Assembly (NCBI GenBank): GCA_963699495.1
Contig: CAVOUB010000003.1
Location: forward strand, 62,001 to 126,000
Direction: 5' to 3'
From: JAIBJN01 sp963699495
GTDB taxonomy: Bacteria; Actinomycetota; Thermoleophilia; Gaiellales; Gaiellaceae
DNA: 64,000 bases
A program made the translations under genes and the position numbers. Within the stretch, counting starts at the first letter, position 1. Each line of letters opens with the position of its first letter. Of the stretch, positions 20,002-27,539 are shown one piece after another. Under the pieces are notes generated by a model. That model ran no database searches. It had not been told where the DNA came from and saw only the letters and a list, made by a program, of their open reading frames with translations.

Positions 20002-20682
20002 ATGCGCGTGCACGTCGCCTTCACGCCCGCAGAGGCCGAGCGCGCGCCCACGGCGATCGTCGTCGACGTCCTCCGCGCGACCTCCACGATCGCCCAGGCG
20101 CTCGCGTCCGGCTACCGCCGAGTCCTTTGCTGCGCCGAGATCGAAGAGGCGCTCGAGCTGCGCGAGCGCCTCGGCGGGGCAGTGCTGGGCGGCGAGCGGA
20201 AGGCCGTCGCGATCCCCGGCTTCGACCTCGGGAACTCGCCGCGCGAGTTCACCGAGCCCCTGGGCGAGACGCTGATCCTCACGACGACGAACGGCACCCG
20301 TGCGATCCTCACGGCGGCGGCGAGCGCCGAGACCGTGCTCGTCGGCAGCCTGCTCAACCTGGAGTCGGTGGCAGCGGCCGCGCGGGAGGGGCGAGACGTG
20401 GAGGTCGTGTGTGCCGGCCTGCAGGGCCGGTTCACGATCGACGACGCATACTGCGCAGGCCGGATCGCGGAGCTCGTAGGCGGCGAGCGATCCGATGCGG
20501 CCGAGGCGGCGGTGCGGCTCGCCCGGTCGTTCGCCGCCGCCGAGGAGGCGCTCGGGTCGTCGGAGAACCCCGAGCACGCCCGGCTCGCCGAGGACATCGC
20601 CTACTGCGCCCGCGAGAGCGTGCTGGACGTCGTCCCGAGGCTCGCGCGCATGGAGGGATCCGCAGCCGAGCTCGTGGCCTAG
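20002..20682 (+). CDS. comB: 2-phosphosulfolactate phosphatase-family protein
   Basis: ComB family, 226 residues. ComB hydrolyses 2-phosphosulfolactate in coenzyme M synthesis. Characteristic blocks are IVVDVLRATSTI near the N-terminus, IPGFDLGNSPREF, LILTTTNGTRAI and VCAGLQGRFTIDDAYCAG. No comA or comC lies nearby and actinobacteria do not make coenzyme M, so the true substrate here is probably another phosphate ester or sulfolactate. TAAGGT (19987-19992) ends 9 nt before ATG. Confidence 0.88.
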   Translation: MRVHVAFTPAEAERAPTAIVVDVLRATSTIAQALASGYRRVLCCAEIEEALELRERLGGAVLGGERKAVAIPGFDLGNSPREFTEPLGETLILTTTNGTRAILTAAASAETVLVGSLLNLESVAAAAREGRDVEVVCAGLQGRFTIDDAYCAGRIAELVGGERSDAAEAAVRLARSFAAAEEALGSSENPEHARLAEDIAYCARESVLDVVPRLARMEGSAAELVA

Positions 20683-20686
20683 TGCT

Positions 20687-20893
20687 TCAGGAGCCGGCGC
20701 TCGGCAGCTTGCCGCTGCGCTTCAGCTCGACGCAGTGCGCGCAGATGCAGGCGTCGTCGGAGCCGCGCTCCCAGCCGGTCGGCAGGTCGCCCGCGTGCCG
20801 TCCAACCTCGGACACGGCCGCGCCGCACGGGCAGCGGTAGACGACGGTGATCCGGGTCAGCGGCGAGTCGGGGGAGCTGTACGCGACTCCCAT
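20687..20893 (-). CDS. small CxC...CxxC zinc-ribbon-like protein (68 aa)
   Basis: Small protein beginning MGVAYSSPDSP. It has two cysteine pairs, YRCPCGAAV and CICAHC, separated by about 27 residues, which suggests a zinc ribbon. Some bacterial proteins of this size bind nucleic acids, but no family is recognised. ATG 20893 is supported by TACAAT on the same strand (20905-20900) ending 6 nt upstream. Its stop lies 4 bp from the comB stop, so the two genes converge. Confidence 0.6.
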   Translation of the reverse strand: MGVAYSSPDSPLTRITVVYRCPCGAAVSEVGRHAGDLPTGWERGSDDACICAHCVELKRSGKLPSAGS

Positions 20894-20899
20894 CCCTGG

Positions 20900-20905
20900 A
20901 TTGTA
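20900..20905 (-). promoter_or_regulatory. -10 box TACAAT of the zinc-ribbon gene
   Basis: Read on the minus strand this is TACAAT, a close consensus -10, ending 6 nt before ATG 20893. CATACT on the plus strand (20927-20932), 7 nt before GTG 20940, serves the divergent gene. Confidence 0.5.
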
Positions 20906-20939
20906 GGCGCGCGCCGCGCCCGGGCGCATACTGAGGTTC

Positions 20940-21284
20940 GTGGACGCCCTGATCTTCCTGGCGTACTTCGGGGGCGCGGCGTTCGTGATCGCAGCGCTCT
21001 TGGTGGCGCTCGGCGGGCGAACCCCGTGGCGCCTCTTCCTCGTCGCGGTCCTCGGGTTCGTCCTGGCGGGCCTCATCCTCCTCCTGGCGTTCCTCCAGGC
21101 GCCGACCGACACGCCTCCGGAGGGGTGCTCCGACTGCACCTACTGGCTCGGCCGCTACTGGGAGCCGGGCTTCGTCCTGTGGATCATCACGGTCAACCTC
21201 TTCGCGTGGTCGATCGGAATCGCCGTCGGCGGGTTGGCCCATCCGTGGACGCGCAGGCAAATCCGCCGTCGGCCCTCCGCCTAG
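20940..21284 (+). CDS. three-helix membrane protein (114 aa)
   Basis: Hydrophobic protein with about three predicted membrane helices: residues 2-24 (ALIFLAYFGGAAFVIAALLV), 32-55 (LFLVAVLGFVLAGLILLLAF) and 80-105 (PGFVLWIITVNLFAWSIGIAVG). A short loop carries two cysteines (EGCSDCTYW). No family recognised. The start GTG 20940 follows a CATACT box by 7 nt. Its TAG stop and the TAG stop of the leftward gene on the right share the tetramer CTAG (21281-21284). It borders the amyloid-motif gene pair and could belong with it, but that is only position. Confidence 0.6.
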   Translation: MDALIFLAYFGGAAFVIAALLVALGGRTPWRLFLVAVLGFVLAGLILLLAFLQAPTDTPPEGCSDCTYWLGRYWEPGFVLWIITVNLFAWSIGIAVGGLAHPWTRRQIRRRPSA

Positions 21285-21673
21285 AGCGCCAGCGCCAGGA
21301 GGAGCGCCTTGCCCGCCGGCCCGAGCACGGTTGCCGTGCGCCGCAAGGCCTCGACGAGGCCCGTCCCGGTCTTCGAGAGGGCGTCTGCGTCGCCGAGGAC
21401 CTGCGTGGCCCGTTGCAGGAGCTGCGAGATCCGCGCCCGGTCGGGCGCCGGGCTCGCGGCCTCCCCCTGGGCGGCCGCGAGCGCTCCTTCCGCCGCGACT
21501 CGCGCCGGGTACGGAAGCTGCACACCGTCCAGCAGCTCTCGGAGGACGGCGAGCTCCTGCCGAACCTCGTCCGCGCTCCAGGAAGCCTCGACGTTCAGCT
21601 GCTCGATCGTGAGGTCGCCGCCGACGTTCTGGATCGAGCCGGCGTTCTGGCTGCCGATCTCGAAGGTCGCCAT
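21281..21673 (-). CDS. helical protein with N-terminal amyloid-like GSIQNVGG motif
   Basis: 130 residues, second gene of a two-gene leftward operon. Residues 4-23 carry F-E-I-G-S-Q-N-A-G-S-I-Q-N-V-G-G-D-L, matching 12 of 20 positions in the N-terminus of the upstream partner. The pattern resembles the Gly/Asn-rich amyloid-forming signalling motifs (RHIM- and BASS-like) at the ends of some bacterial and fungal NLR and effector proteins. The rest is predicted alpha-helical: a charged helical region (EVRQELAVLRELLDGV), a Pro/Ala hinge, another helix pair and a hydrophobic C-terminal helix, GPAGKALLLALAL, that might insert into membranes. No enzymatic motif. The gap to the upstream gene is 7 bp. 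Function is inferred only from the motif and pairing. Confidence 0.65.
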   Translation of the reverse strand: MATFEIGSQNAGSIQNVGGDLTIEQLNVEASWSADEVRQELAVLRELLDGVQLPYPARVAAEGALAAAQGEAASPAPDRARISQLLQRATQVLGDADALSKTGTGLVEALRRTATVLGPAGKALLLALAL

Positions 21674-21680
21674 CGCTTCC

Positions 21681-22013
21681 TCAGTGACCGGCGAACAGCC
21701 TGCCGAAGCGGTTCAGGACGATCCCGGCCAGGGTCAGCCCGACCGCCTGGATCGCGTAGCCGGGAATCTCTGGGTCGACCGCGTTCGCCGTCCAGTCCGT
21801 GTGGCTGTAGACGAAGACGCCGGCCGCGCCGAGCAGGGACAGGCCGGCGAAGAAGAGCCCGAGCCCGAGCGCGGCCACCGCGCGCCCGATCGACCCGCTG
21901 CGCCTACGGCCCCCGCCGACGTAGAGATTCCCGCCGACGTTGTTGATCGACCCGCCCGACTGGCTCGGCACCTCGAAGTGCGCGCCTGCCGATGCTTGTG
22001 CCTTTCCACTCAT
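21681..22013 (-). CDS. two-helix membrane protein with N-terminal amyloid-like GSINNVGG motif
   Basis: 110 residues, first gene of the pair. Residues 13-32 hold F-E-V-P-S-Q-S-G-G-S-I-N-N-V-G-G-N-L-Y-V, followed by a Gly run and a basic RRR linker. Two transmembrane helices follow: about 45-69 (AVAALGLGLFFAGLSLLGAAG) and about 83-101, each broken here for space. The motif would face the cytoplasm, with the arginines as a positive-inside anchor. The matching motif in the next gene suggests homotypic assembly of a soluble helical protein onto this membrane anchor. ATG 22013 is preferred; an open frame extends a further 30 codons upstream without homology to the partner. Confidence 0.65.
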   Translation of the reverse strand: MSGKAQASAGAHFEVPSQSGGSINNVGGNLYVGGGRRRSGSIGRAVAALGLGLFFAGLSLLGAAGVFVYSHTDWTANAVDPEIPGYAIQAVGLTLAGIVLNRFGRLFAGH

Positions 22014-22085
22014 GCTTTCAGGACGGTCGAGCAGCGCGGTCTCTTCCTGGTCGTTGACACGCACTCCGGCGCGGCTTACGGTCTC

Positions 22086-23690
22086 GTGCCTATCACCGCG
22101 CATCGAGTCATCTGGCGGGCCGTGCGGCTACTCGTCGTCGCGGCCCTGGCCTGCGGGACGCTGGCCGCCGCTGCACCGGCAGCGCAGGACGACGGCGGCC
22201 GGGGCTCGGTCCGCCTGCGCGTGATGACCTTCAACATCTTCTACGGAGGCGACGAGCTCGACCTGCGGACGGGCGACTGGTGCACGAAGCGTCGCGGTTG
22301 CGACGCGACCCTCGCCAAGGTGGTGGAGACGATCCGCGCCTCGGGTGCCGACGTGGTCGGGCTCGAGGAGGGGGAGCACTCGACCTCCCGCATCGCCCGC
22401 GCGCTCGGGTGGCACGCGAGCGAACGCACGCAGGTGATCTCCCGCTACCGGCTGATCGACCCGCCCGAGGGCCGCGGCCTCTACGTCTACGTCGAGCTGG
22501 GGCCCGGCCGGGTGGTGGCGATCTCGAACTCCCACCTGCCCTCGGATCCCTACGGGCCCTACCTCGTGCGCGACGGCGGCACGGCGGCCGAGCTCGACGA
22601 GCTGGAGCGAACGACCCGGCTACCGGCCGTCCAGCAGCAGCTCGCCCGGCTGCCGGGACTCGCGGAGCGGGGCATCCCGGTGTTCGTCCCCGGCGACTTC
22701 AACTCGCCCTCGCACCTCGACTGGACGCCGGCCGTCGCCGCCGTCCGCGACGAGGTCCCCTTCCCGTTCGACTGGCCGGTGAGCCGCGCGTACGCGGACG
22801 CGGGCTTCCGCGACCCCTACCGCGAGGTGCACCCCGACCCGGTGGCGGTGCCCGGGTTCACCTGGACACCTGGTGGCCCCGAGGCCGTCCCCGACGACGT
22901 CTTCGACCGCATCGACTGGGTGCTCGTCGCCGGCCCGGCCCGGACGGTGGCGAGCGAGATCGTCGGCGAGCGTGGCGGCCCCGACGTGGACATCGGCGTC
23001 AAGCCGTACCCGACCGATCACCGCGGCGTCGTGTCGACCTTCGCCCTCCGGCCCGGCGACCCACCCGTGTTCGTCGCCCCCGAGACGCGCCGGCTTTCGA
23101 TCGGCCAGAGCCTCTCGGTCGTCTTCCACGCCTCCGGCCGGACGGGCGAGCGCGTGGCGCTCGTCGCCGCCGGGACCGACGACCCCGTCGCCGAGCTGCT
23201 GACCTTCGCCGAGGACGGGACTTTGACCTTCTCGACCGCAGGTCTTCGGCGCGGCGCCTACGAGACGGTGCTGCTCGACCGGCACGGTGACGAGCTTTCC
23301 CGCGCCCCGTTCTGGCTCTACCGGCCGGGCGAGCCGGCGAAGGTGTCCACGTCGCGCCGCGTCTACGAGAAGGGTGAGCCGATCGACGTCTCGTGGTCGA
23401 ACGCGCGCGGCATGCGCTGGGACTGGCTGGCGATCTACCGCGTCAAGCCCGGCAGCAGGACGGCGTACGCGACGCCGGGCTGCAACACCGGCTACTGCGG
23501 CAACGACGGCTATCTGCTCTACGACTACACGAAGACGGCGATCGAGGGGACGACGACCTTCTCCGGGACGTCGGCGACCGGCGACGGCACCTGGCCGCTG
23601 CGCCCGGGCCTCTACGAGGTACGGCTGCTCCTCGACGACGGGTACAGCTCCGTCGCGAAGTCGGCCCGGTTCAGGATCGTCAAGCGCTAG
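22086..23690 (+). CDS. secreted endonuclease/exonuclease/phosphatase-family protein
   Basis: About 534 residues. An N-terminal signal peptide (RLLVVAALACGTLAAAAPA) is followed by an EEP-fold hydrolase domain with the usual sites: RVMTFNIFYGG (Asn), VVGLEEGE (metal-binding Glu), NSHLPSDPYGPY (His), VPGDFNSPSHLDWT (Asp, Asn), IDWVLV and TDHRGVVSTF (final Asp-His). The C-terminal third is beta-rich (about residues 340-534, with ARFRIVKR at the end) and resembles an Ig-like sandwich. Relatives cut nucleic acids, phosphoinositides or sphingomyelin, and the target is not readable. GTG 22086 is used; GTG 22122 gives a tighter signal peptide. Next gene starts 3 bp after its stop. Confidence 0.82.
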   Translation: MPITAHRVIWRAVRLLVVAALACGTLAAAAPAAQDDGGRGSVRLRVMTFNIFYGGDELDLRTGDWCTKRRGCDATLAKVVETIRASGADVVGLEEGEHSTSRIARALGWHASERTQVISRYRLIDPPEGRGLYVYVELGPGRVVAISNSHLPSDPYGPYLVRDGGTAAELDELERTTRLPAVQQQLARLPGLAERGIPVFVPGDFNSPSHLDWTPAVAAVRDEVPFPFDWPVSRAYADAGFRDPYREVHPDPVAVPGFTWTPGGPEAVPDDVFDRIDWVLVAGPARTVASEIVGERGGPDVDIGVKPYPTDHRGVVSTFALRPGDPPVFVAPETRRLSIGQSLSVVFHASGRTGERVALVAAGTDDPVAELLTFAEDGTLTFSTAGLRRGAYETVLLDRHGDELSRAPFWLYRPGEPAKVSTSRRVYEKGEPIDVSWSNARGMRWDWLAIYRVKPGSRTAYATPGCNTGYCGNDGYLLYDYTKTAIEGTTTFSGTSATGDGTWPLRPGLYEVRLLLDDGYSSVAKSARFRIVKR

Positions 23691-23693
23691 GCG

Positions 23694-25790
23694 ATGACGG
23701 GCGCCGGCTCCGCCGCCGGAATAACTCCACTGACCAGGCGGAGCAGGCGCGGCCTCGGCGGTCAGGTAGCCCCGCTCGTCGTCGCGGGCATCGCCGGTCT
23801 CATGACCGTGCTCGCCATCGCGCGGCTCGACCCCGTCTACGAAGGGGTCCCGGGCGTCTACCGCTCGTGGCAGCTGGTGCCGCTGCCGCTCGAGGTGCGC
23901 CACGAGGTCGTCGCTGTGCGGCGGGGCTTCGGCGATACCTCTCCAGCCGAGGAGGCGCGGCAGCAGCGAAGGACGTCGCGGGAGGCCGAGGACGTCGCCG
24001 ACCTGCGGACCACCCTCGCCGGACTGTCCGACGACGTCACGGTGCGCAGCTGGCAGGAGGGCTCCGGGAGCGTCGTCGCGGTCGGGATCGCCGAGGTCGA
24101 CGACGCGAAACAGGCGGCGAGCGAGCTCGCCGACCGGACGTTTCCGAGCTCGACGGCCGCGCGCACGTTCGCCGTCGGCGACCGCTTCGTCGTCGCGCTG
24201 ACCGTGACGGATCCGGGTCATCCCGGCCGCCGCGCCGAGCTCGCGGACACGACGGCGGAGCAGGTCGAGGCGTCCGTCGCGACGGCCCGGGTGCTCTGGT
24301 GGGAGGTCATCTCCCTCGGCCCCTTCCTCCTCCTGCCGGTGCTGTGGGGGATTGCGTACCTCGCGTGGGTCCTCGTCTGGCTGGCCTTCAACGTGCTGAA
24401 GCTGCTCGTGTACCTCGTCGTCGTGCTGCCGCTCTCGCTGCTCGGCTTGCGGAAGCGCAAGCCGCCGCCGCGACCGCTCGTCTCCGAGCCGGACCCGCTC
24501 GCAGACCTCGCGCCGGGGGTCGAGCGGGTCGACCTCGACTCGCTGGCGCTGCCGTTCGGGCCGAGCGCGGCCGCCTGGTTCACAGCGCTCGTGCTCGCGC
24601 TCGCGGTCGCCATCCCGGCGCTGACGCGCTCCCTCTGGATTTCGTCGCTCGTCTGGGGCGCGGTGGGAGTGGCGTTCGCCCTCGTCTGGCTCGGTCGCGG
24701 CCAGAAGGATCCGTGGGCCCGCGCCGCCCGCTGGACCGTCGCCGCCGCGATCGCCTTCGACCTCGCCGAGGCGCTCTTCGGCCTGGGGCCGGGCCTGCCG
24801 ACGGGGTCGCCGTTCGCCCTCGTCGCCGCCATGCTGCTCGTGGTCGGGGCGGCTGCGCTCGCCTGGCGCCACGCGGCGGGTCGCGGCGCGTCGCCGGGCT
24901 ACGCGGCGTGGTACGCCGACATCGACCTGCGCTCGGGGCTCTACCTCGTGGGCCTCGCCGGCGTCGCAATCGCAGGCGGAGCGCTCTTCCTCGGGACGAA
25001 CGGCGACCTCGACCTCACGTCGCAGCTGACGAGCAAGGTGCTCGCCCTGGCCGGCCTGGCCACCGTGCCGATCGTCGGGCGCCGCGTCCGGGCGGCTCGC
25101 GACGCCGCGCGGCGCGACTGGGCACGCGACCGGGGCGTGCCCGAGGTGCTCCTGCTGCGGTCGTTCGTGGACGACGGGCTCGAGGTGCCGAGCCGCCGCA
25201 AGTCCCGGCGCGGTTTCGAGCAGCTGATCCCGACGCGCCACGAGCTGTTCGAGGATGTCGTCGTCCGCGCCTTCACCCAGCTCGGCCCGGTCGTGGCGAT
25301 CGCGAGGCCGGGCACGGGCCAGACGGAGCTCGGCGCGTCCAGGGATCTCATCGTCGGCGAGGACTGGCTCACGGCGGTGAAGGCCGAGATGGCCGAGGCC
25401 GCGTACATCGTCGTCATCCTGGGGAAGGGCCACGGGCTCACGGTGGAGCTGGCGACGCTCCGGGAGCTGGGGCTCCTCGACCGGGTGTGCCTCGTCGTGC
25501 CGCCGGTCGAGCCCGACGACGCCGCGGAGCGGCTCGAGCGGGGAACCTCGGAGGTCGAGGGCGCCGACGGCTGGGGCCGGATCGCCTCGGGCGAGGCCCG
25601 CGACCCGTTCGACCGCAGATATCACGTGGCGGCGCTGCTCGGCGCGGGCGACCGCCGCTTCGTTGCCATCTCGCAGGAGCGCGACTCGGCCGCGTACCTG
25701 CGTCTGGGCGCCTTCCTCGCGGGCCGGGCGGACGCCGCGGCGCGTGTGAGACGATCCGCTTCCGACAGCGAGGAAGGGAGCGAAGCGTGA
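23694..25790 (+). CDS. multi-pass membrane protein with TIR/SLOG-like cytoplasmic tail
   Basis: 698 residues. One N-terminal membrane helix (about 31-49) is followed by an extracytoplasmic segment of about 150 residues, then two closely spaced helices (about 201-245). After a basic, proline-rich loop comes a block of four to six helices (about 285-460). The C-terminal domain (about 480-690) is soluble and alpha/beta. It has LLLRSFVDDGLEV, a GPVVAIARPG strand-turn, GASRDLIV, then AAYIVVILGKGHGLTVEL and VCLVVPP. I know this RSFxDD domain from other actinobacterial membrane proteins of unknown function; its strand order and the Glu after GLT recall TIR or SLOG nucleotide-processing folds (inference). 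It overlaps the cupin gene (GTGA). Confidence 0.6.
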   Translation: MTGAGSAAGITPLTRRSRRGLGGQVAPLVVAGIAGLMTVLAIARLDPVYEGVPGVYRSWQLVPLPLEVRHEVVAVRRGFGDTSPAEEARQQRRTSREAEDVADLRTTLAGLSDDVTVRSWQEGSGSVVAVGIAEVDDAKQAASELADRTFPSSTAARTFAVGDRFVVALTVTDPGHPGRRAELADTTAEQVEASVATARVLWWEVISLGPFLLLPVLWGIAYLAWVLVWLAFNVLKLLVYLVVVLPLSLLGLRKRKPPPRPLVSEPDPLADLAPGVERVDLDSLALPFGPSAAAWFTALVLALAVAIPALTRSLWISSLVWGAVGVAFALVWLGRGQKDPWARAARWTVAAAIAFDLAEALFGLGPGLPTGSPFALVAAMLLVVGAAALAWRHAAGRGASPGYAAWYADIDLRSGLYLVGLAGVAIAGGALFLGTNGDLDLTSQLTSKVLALAGLATVPIVGRRVRAARDAARRDWARDRGVPEVLLLRSFVDDGLEVPSRRKSRRGFEQLIPTRHELFEDVVVRAFTQLGPVVAIARPGTGQTELGASRDLIVGEDWLTAVKAEMAEAAYIVVILGKGHGLTVELATLRELGLLDRVCLVVPPVEPDDAAERLERGTSEVEGADGWGRIASGEARDPFDRRYHVAALLGAGDRRFVAISQERDSAAYLRLGAFLAGRADAAARVRRSASDSEEGSEA

Positions 25791-26161
25791 GCAGCCTGGG
25801 GACGACCCACTACCGCTGGGAGGACATGCCGAAGGAGGAGCTCAAGCCGGACCTGCACCGGCGCCTCGTCACGACCGAGCGGATGATGCTCGCGCACGTC
25901 TACCTCGACAAGGACTGCATCGTCCCGCAGCACTCGCACGAGAACGAGCAGCTGACCTACATCCTCGACGGCGTGCTCCGCTTCTGGCTCGGTGAGGACA
26001 AGTCCGAGGTGGTCGATGTCCACGCGGGCGAGGTGCTGCACATCCCCTCCTGGCTCCCGCACGAGGCGCAGGCGCTCGAGGACACGCTGGACGTCGACGT
26101 CTTCTGTCCGCCGCGCCAGGACTGGCTCGACGGCTCCGACGTCTACCTCAGGCGCACGTGA
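25787..26161 (+). CDS. cupin-domain protein
   Basis: 124 residues, a single small-barrel cupin. Metal ligands are in cupin motif 1, PQHSHENEQLTYILDG (His-x-His, Glu), and motif 2, GEVLHIPSWLPHEAQ (His). Such proteins act as small metal-dependent isomerases/dioxygenases or as sugar-binding sensors; the substrate is unknown. GTG 25787 overlaps the end of the membrane-protein gene (GTGA), and its own end overlaps the SDR gene in the same way, indicating translational coupling through the block. Confidence 0.85.
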   Translation: MSSLGTTHYRWEDMPKEELKPDLHRRLVTTERMMLAHVYLDKDCIVPQHSHENEQLTYILDGVLRFWLGEDKSEVVDVHAGEVLHIPSWLPHEAQALEDTLDVDVFCPPRQDWLDGSDVYLRRT

Positions 26162-26937
26162 ACCTCGGGCTCGACGGCAAGGTCGCGCTCGTCTGCGGCG
26201 CGAGCCGGGGACTCGGTCGCGCGATCGCCGACGAGCTCGCGGCCGAAGGTGCCTCGCTCGCCCTCTGCTCACGGGACGCGGAGCGGCTGGCCGCGGTCGC
26301 CGGCGAGATCTCGCCCGATGTACTGGCCGTCGCCGCAGATCTCGCCGTCCCCGGCGAGCCGACGCGCGTCGTCGAGGCGACCCTCGAGCGCTTCGGCCGC
26401 CTCGACGTCCTCGTGGCGAACACGGGCGGCCCGCCCGCGGGCACGCACGACACGCTCTCGCTCGAGGACTGGGACCGCGCGACCGCGCTCCTGCTCCGGA
26501 GCACCGTCGAGCTCGCCACCGCCGCGCTGCCGTCCATGAAGGAGCGGGGGTGGGGGCGGATCCTCGCCGTGACCTCGGTCGCCGTGAAGCAGCCGGTCGA
26601 CAACCTCATCCTCTCGAACAGCCTCCGGGCGGCGGTGACCGGCTTCGCGGCCACGCTCGCGCGCGAGGTGGCGACCTTCGGGATCACCGTGAACACGATC
26701 CTCCCCGGCTACACGGCCACCGAGCGCGTCACGGAGCTGAACCGCGCCAACGCCGAGCGCGAGGGGGTGGACCCGGCAGAGATCCAGGCCCGGCTGGAGG
26801 CGTCGATCCCGCTGGGGCGGCTGGCCGAGCCGGAGGAGTTCGCGGCGCTGGCCGCGTTCCTGGCCTCGGAGCGCGCCGGCTACATCACGGGCGGCGCGTT
26901 CGCGGTGGACGGCGGGTGGGTGCGCGGGCTCCTGTGA
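26158..26937 (+). CDS. short-chain dehydrogenase/reductase
   Basis: NAD(P)-dependent oxidoreductase, 259 residues. The Rossmann motif CGASRGLGRAIADEL is at the N-terminus, then VANTGGPPAG (in place of the usual NNAG). The active-site region has Ser in AVTSVAVKQPVDNL, where the usual Tyr-x3-Lys is not obvious: NLILSNSLRAAVTG occupies its place. This Ser/Asn variant occurs in a known 3-oxoacyl-ACP-reductase-like subfamily, so catalysis may be altered or absent. The C-terminus is normal (YITGGAFAVDGGWVRGL). Coupled to cupin and sigma genes by 4-bp overlaps. Confidence 0.88.
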   Translation: MNLGLDGKVALVCGASRGLGRAIADELAAEGASLALCSRDAERLAAVAGEISPDVLAVAADLAVPGEPTRVVEATLERFGRLDVLVANTGGPPAGTHDTLSLEDWDRATALLLRSTVELATAALPSMKERGWGRILAVTSVAVKQPVDNLILSNSLRAAVTGFAATLAREVATFGITVNTILPGYTATERVTELNRANAEREGVDPAEIQARLEASIPLGRLAEPEEFAALAAFLASERAGYITGGAFAVDGGWVRGLL

Positions 26938-27539
26938 GCCGGGGTGTGACCTCGACCGTCCGGGAGGTGTATCCGTTCCGGGACGTGACGCACCAGCCTG
27001 ACGACGCCGCGCTCGCCGCGCGGGCCAAGCTCGGCGACGCCGCGGCCTTCGAGGCCCTGTTGCGTATGCACGAGGAGCTCGCCTTCCGCACCGCCTGGCT
27101 CGTGACCGGCTCGAGCGCCGAGGCGCAGGATGCCGTCCAGGACGCATTCCTCAAGGCGCACCGGTCGATCGGGCGCTTCCACATCGGCCTCCCGTTCCGG
27201 CCGTGGCTCCTCCAGATCGTCGCCAACGAGGCGAGGAACCGGCGCCGCGCGGCCGGGCGGCGGGCTCACCACGAGGGGCGCGTCGCCTTAGAGCTGCCGG
27301 GACCGTGGGCGGTGGAGTCCCCGGAGTCGCACGTCCTCGCGACCGAGACGAGGACGCGCCTCGTCGCCGCCATCGCGCGCCTCGCGCCCGCCGACCGGAT
27401 CGCGATCGTCGGCCGCTACGTCCTCGACCTGTCCGTCGACGAGGTCGCCGCTGCCCTCGGGGTGCGGACGGGCGCCGCCAAGATGCGCATCAGCCGCGCG
27501 CTCGAGCGGCTCGGAGAGGAGCTCGACCGTGACGCCTGA
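26934..27539 (+). CDS. ECF (sigma-70 family) RNA polymerase sigma factor
   Basis: 201 residues. Sigma region 2 is at about residues 35-90 (AAFEALLRMHEELAFRTAW, EAQDAVQDAFLKAHRSIGRF) and region 4 at the end (LSVDEVAAALGVRTGAAKMRISRAL). Region 2 has the PFRPWLLQIVANEARNR helix typical of ECF factors. The start GTG 26934 overlaps the SDR stop (GTGA), and the gene overlaps the next frame by 11 bp. Thus it is the fifth member of a coupled block rather than a free-standing sigma gene. Its regulator is probably the next gene product. Confidence 0.93.
   Translation: MSRGVTSTVREVYPFRDVTHQPDDAALAARAKLGDAAAFEALLRMHEELAFRTAWLVTGSSAEAQDAVQDAFLKAHRSIGRFHIGLPFRPWLLQIVANEARNRRRAAGRRAHHEGRVALELPGPWAVESPESHVLATETRTRLVAAIARLAPADRIAIVGRYVLDLSVDEVAAALGVRTGAAKMRISRALERLGEELDRDA

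Noticed and set aside
20687..22013. Prophage or integrative element carrying the small genes
   Set aside because: No integrase, attachment-site repeat, tRNA or phage structural gene; base composition similar to flanks.
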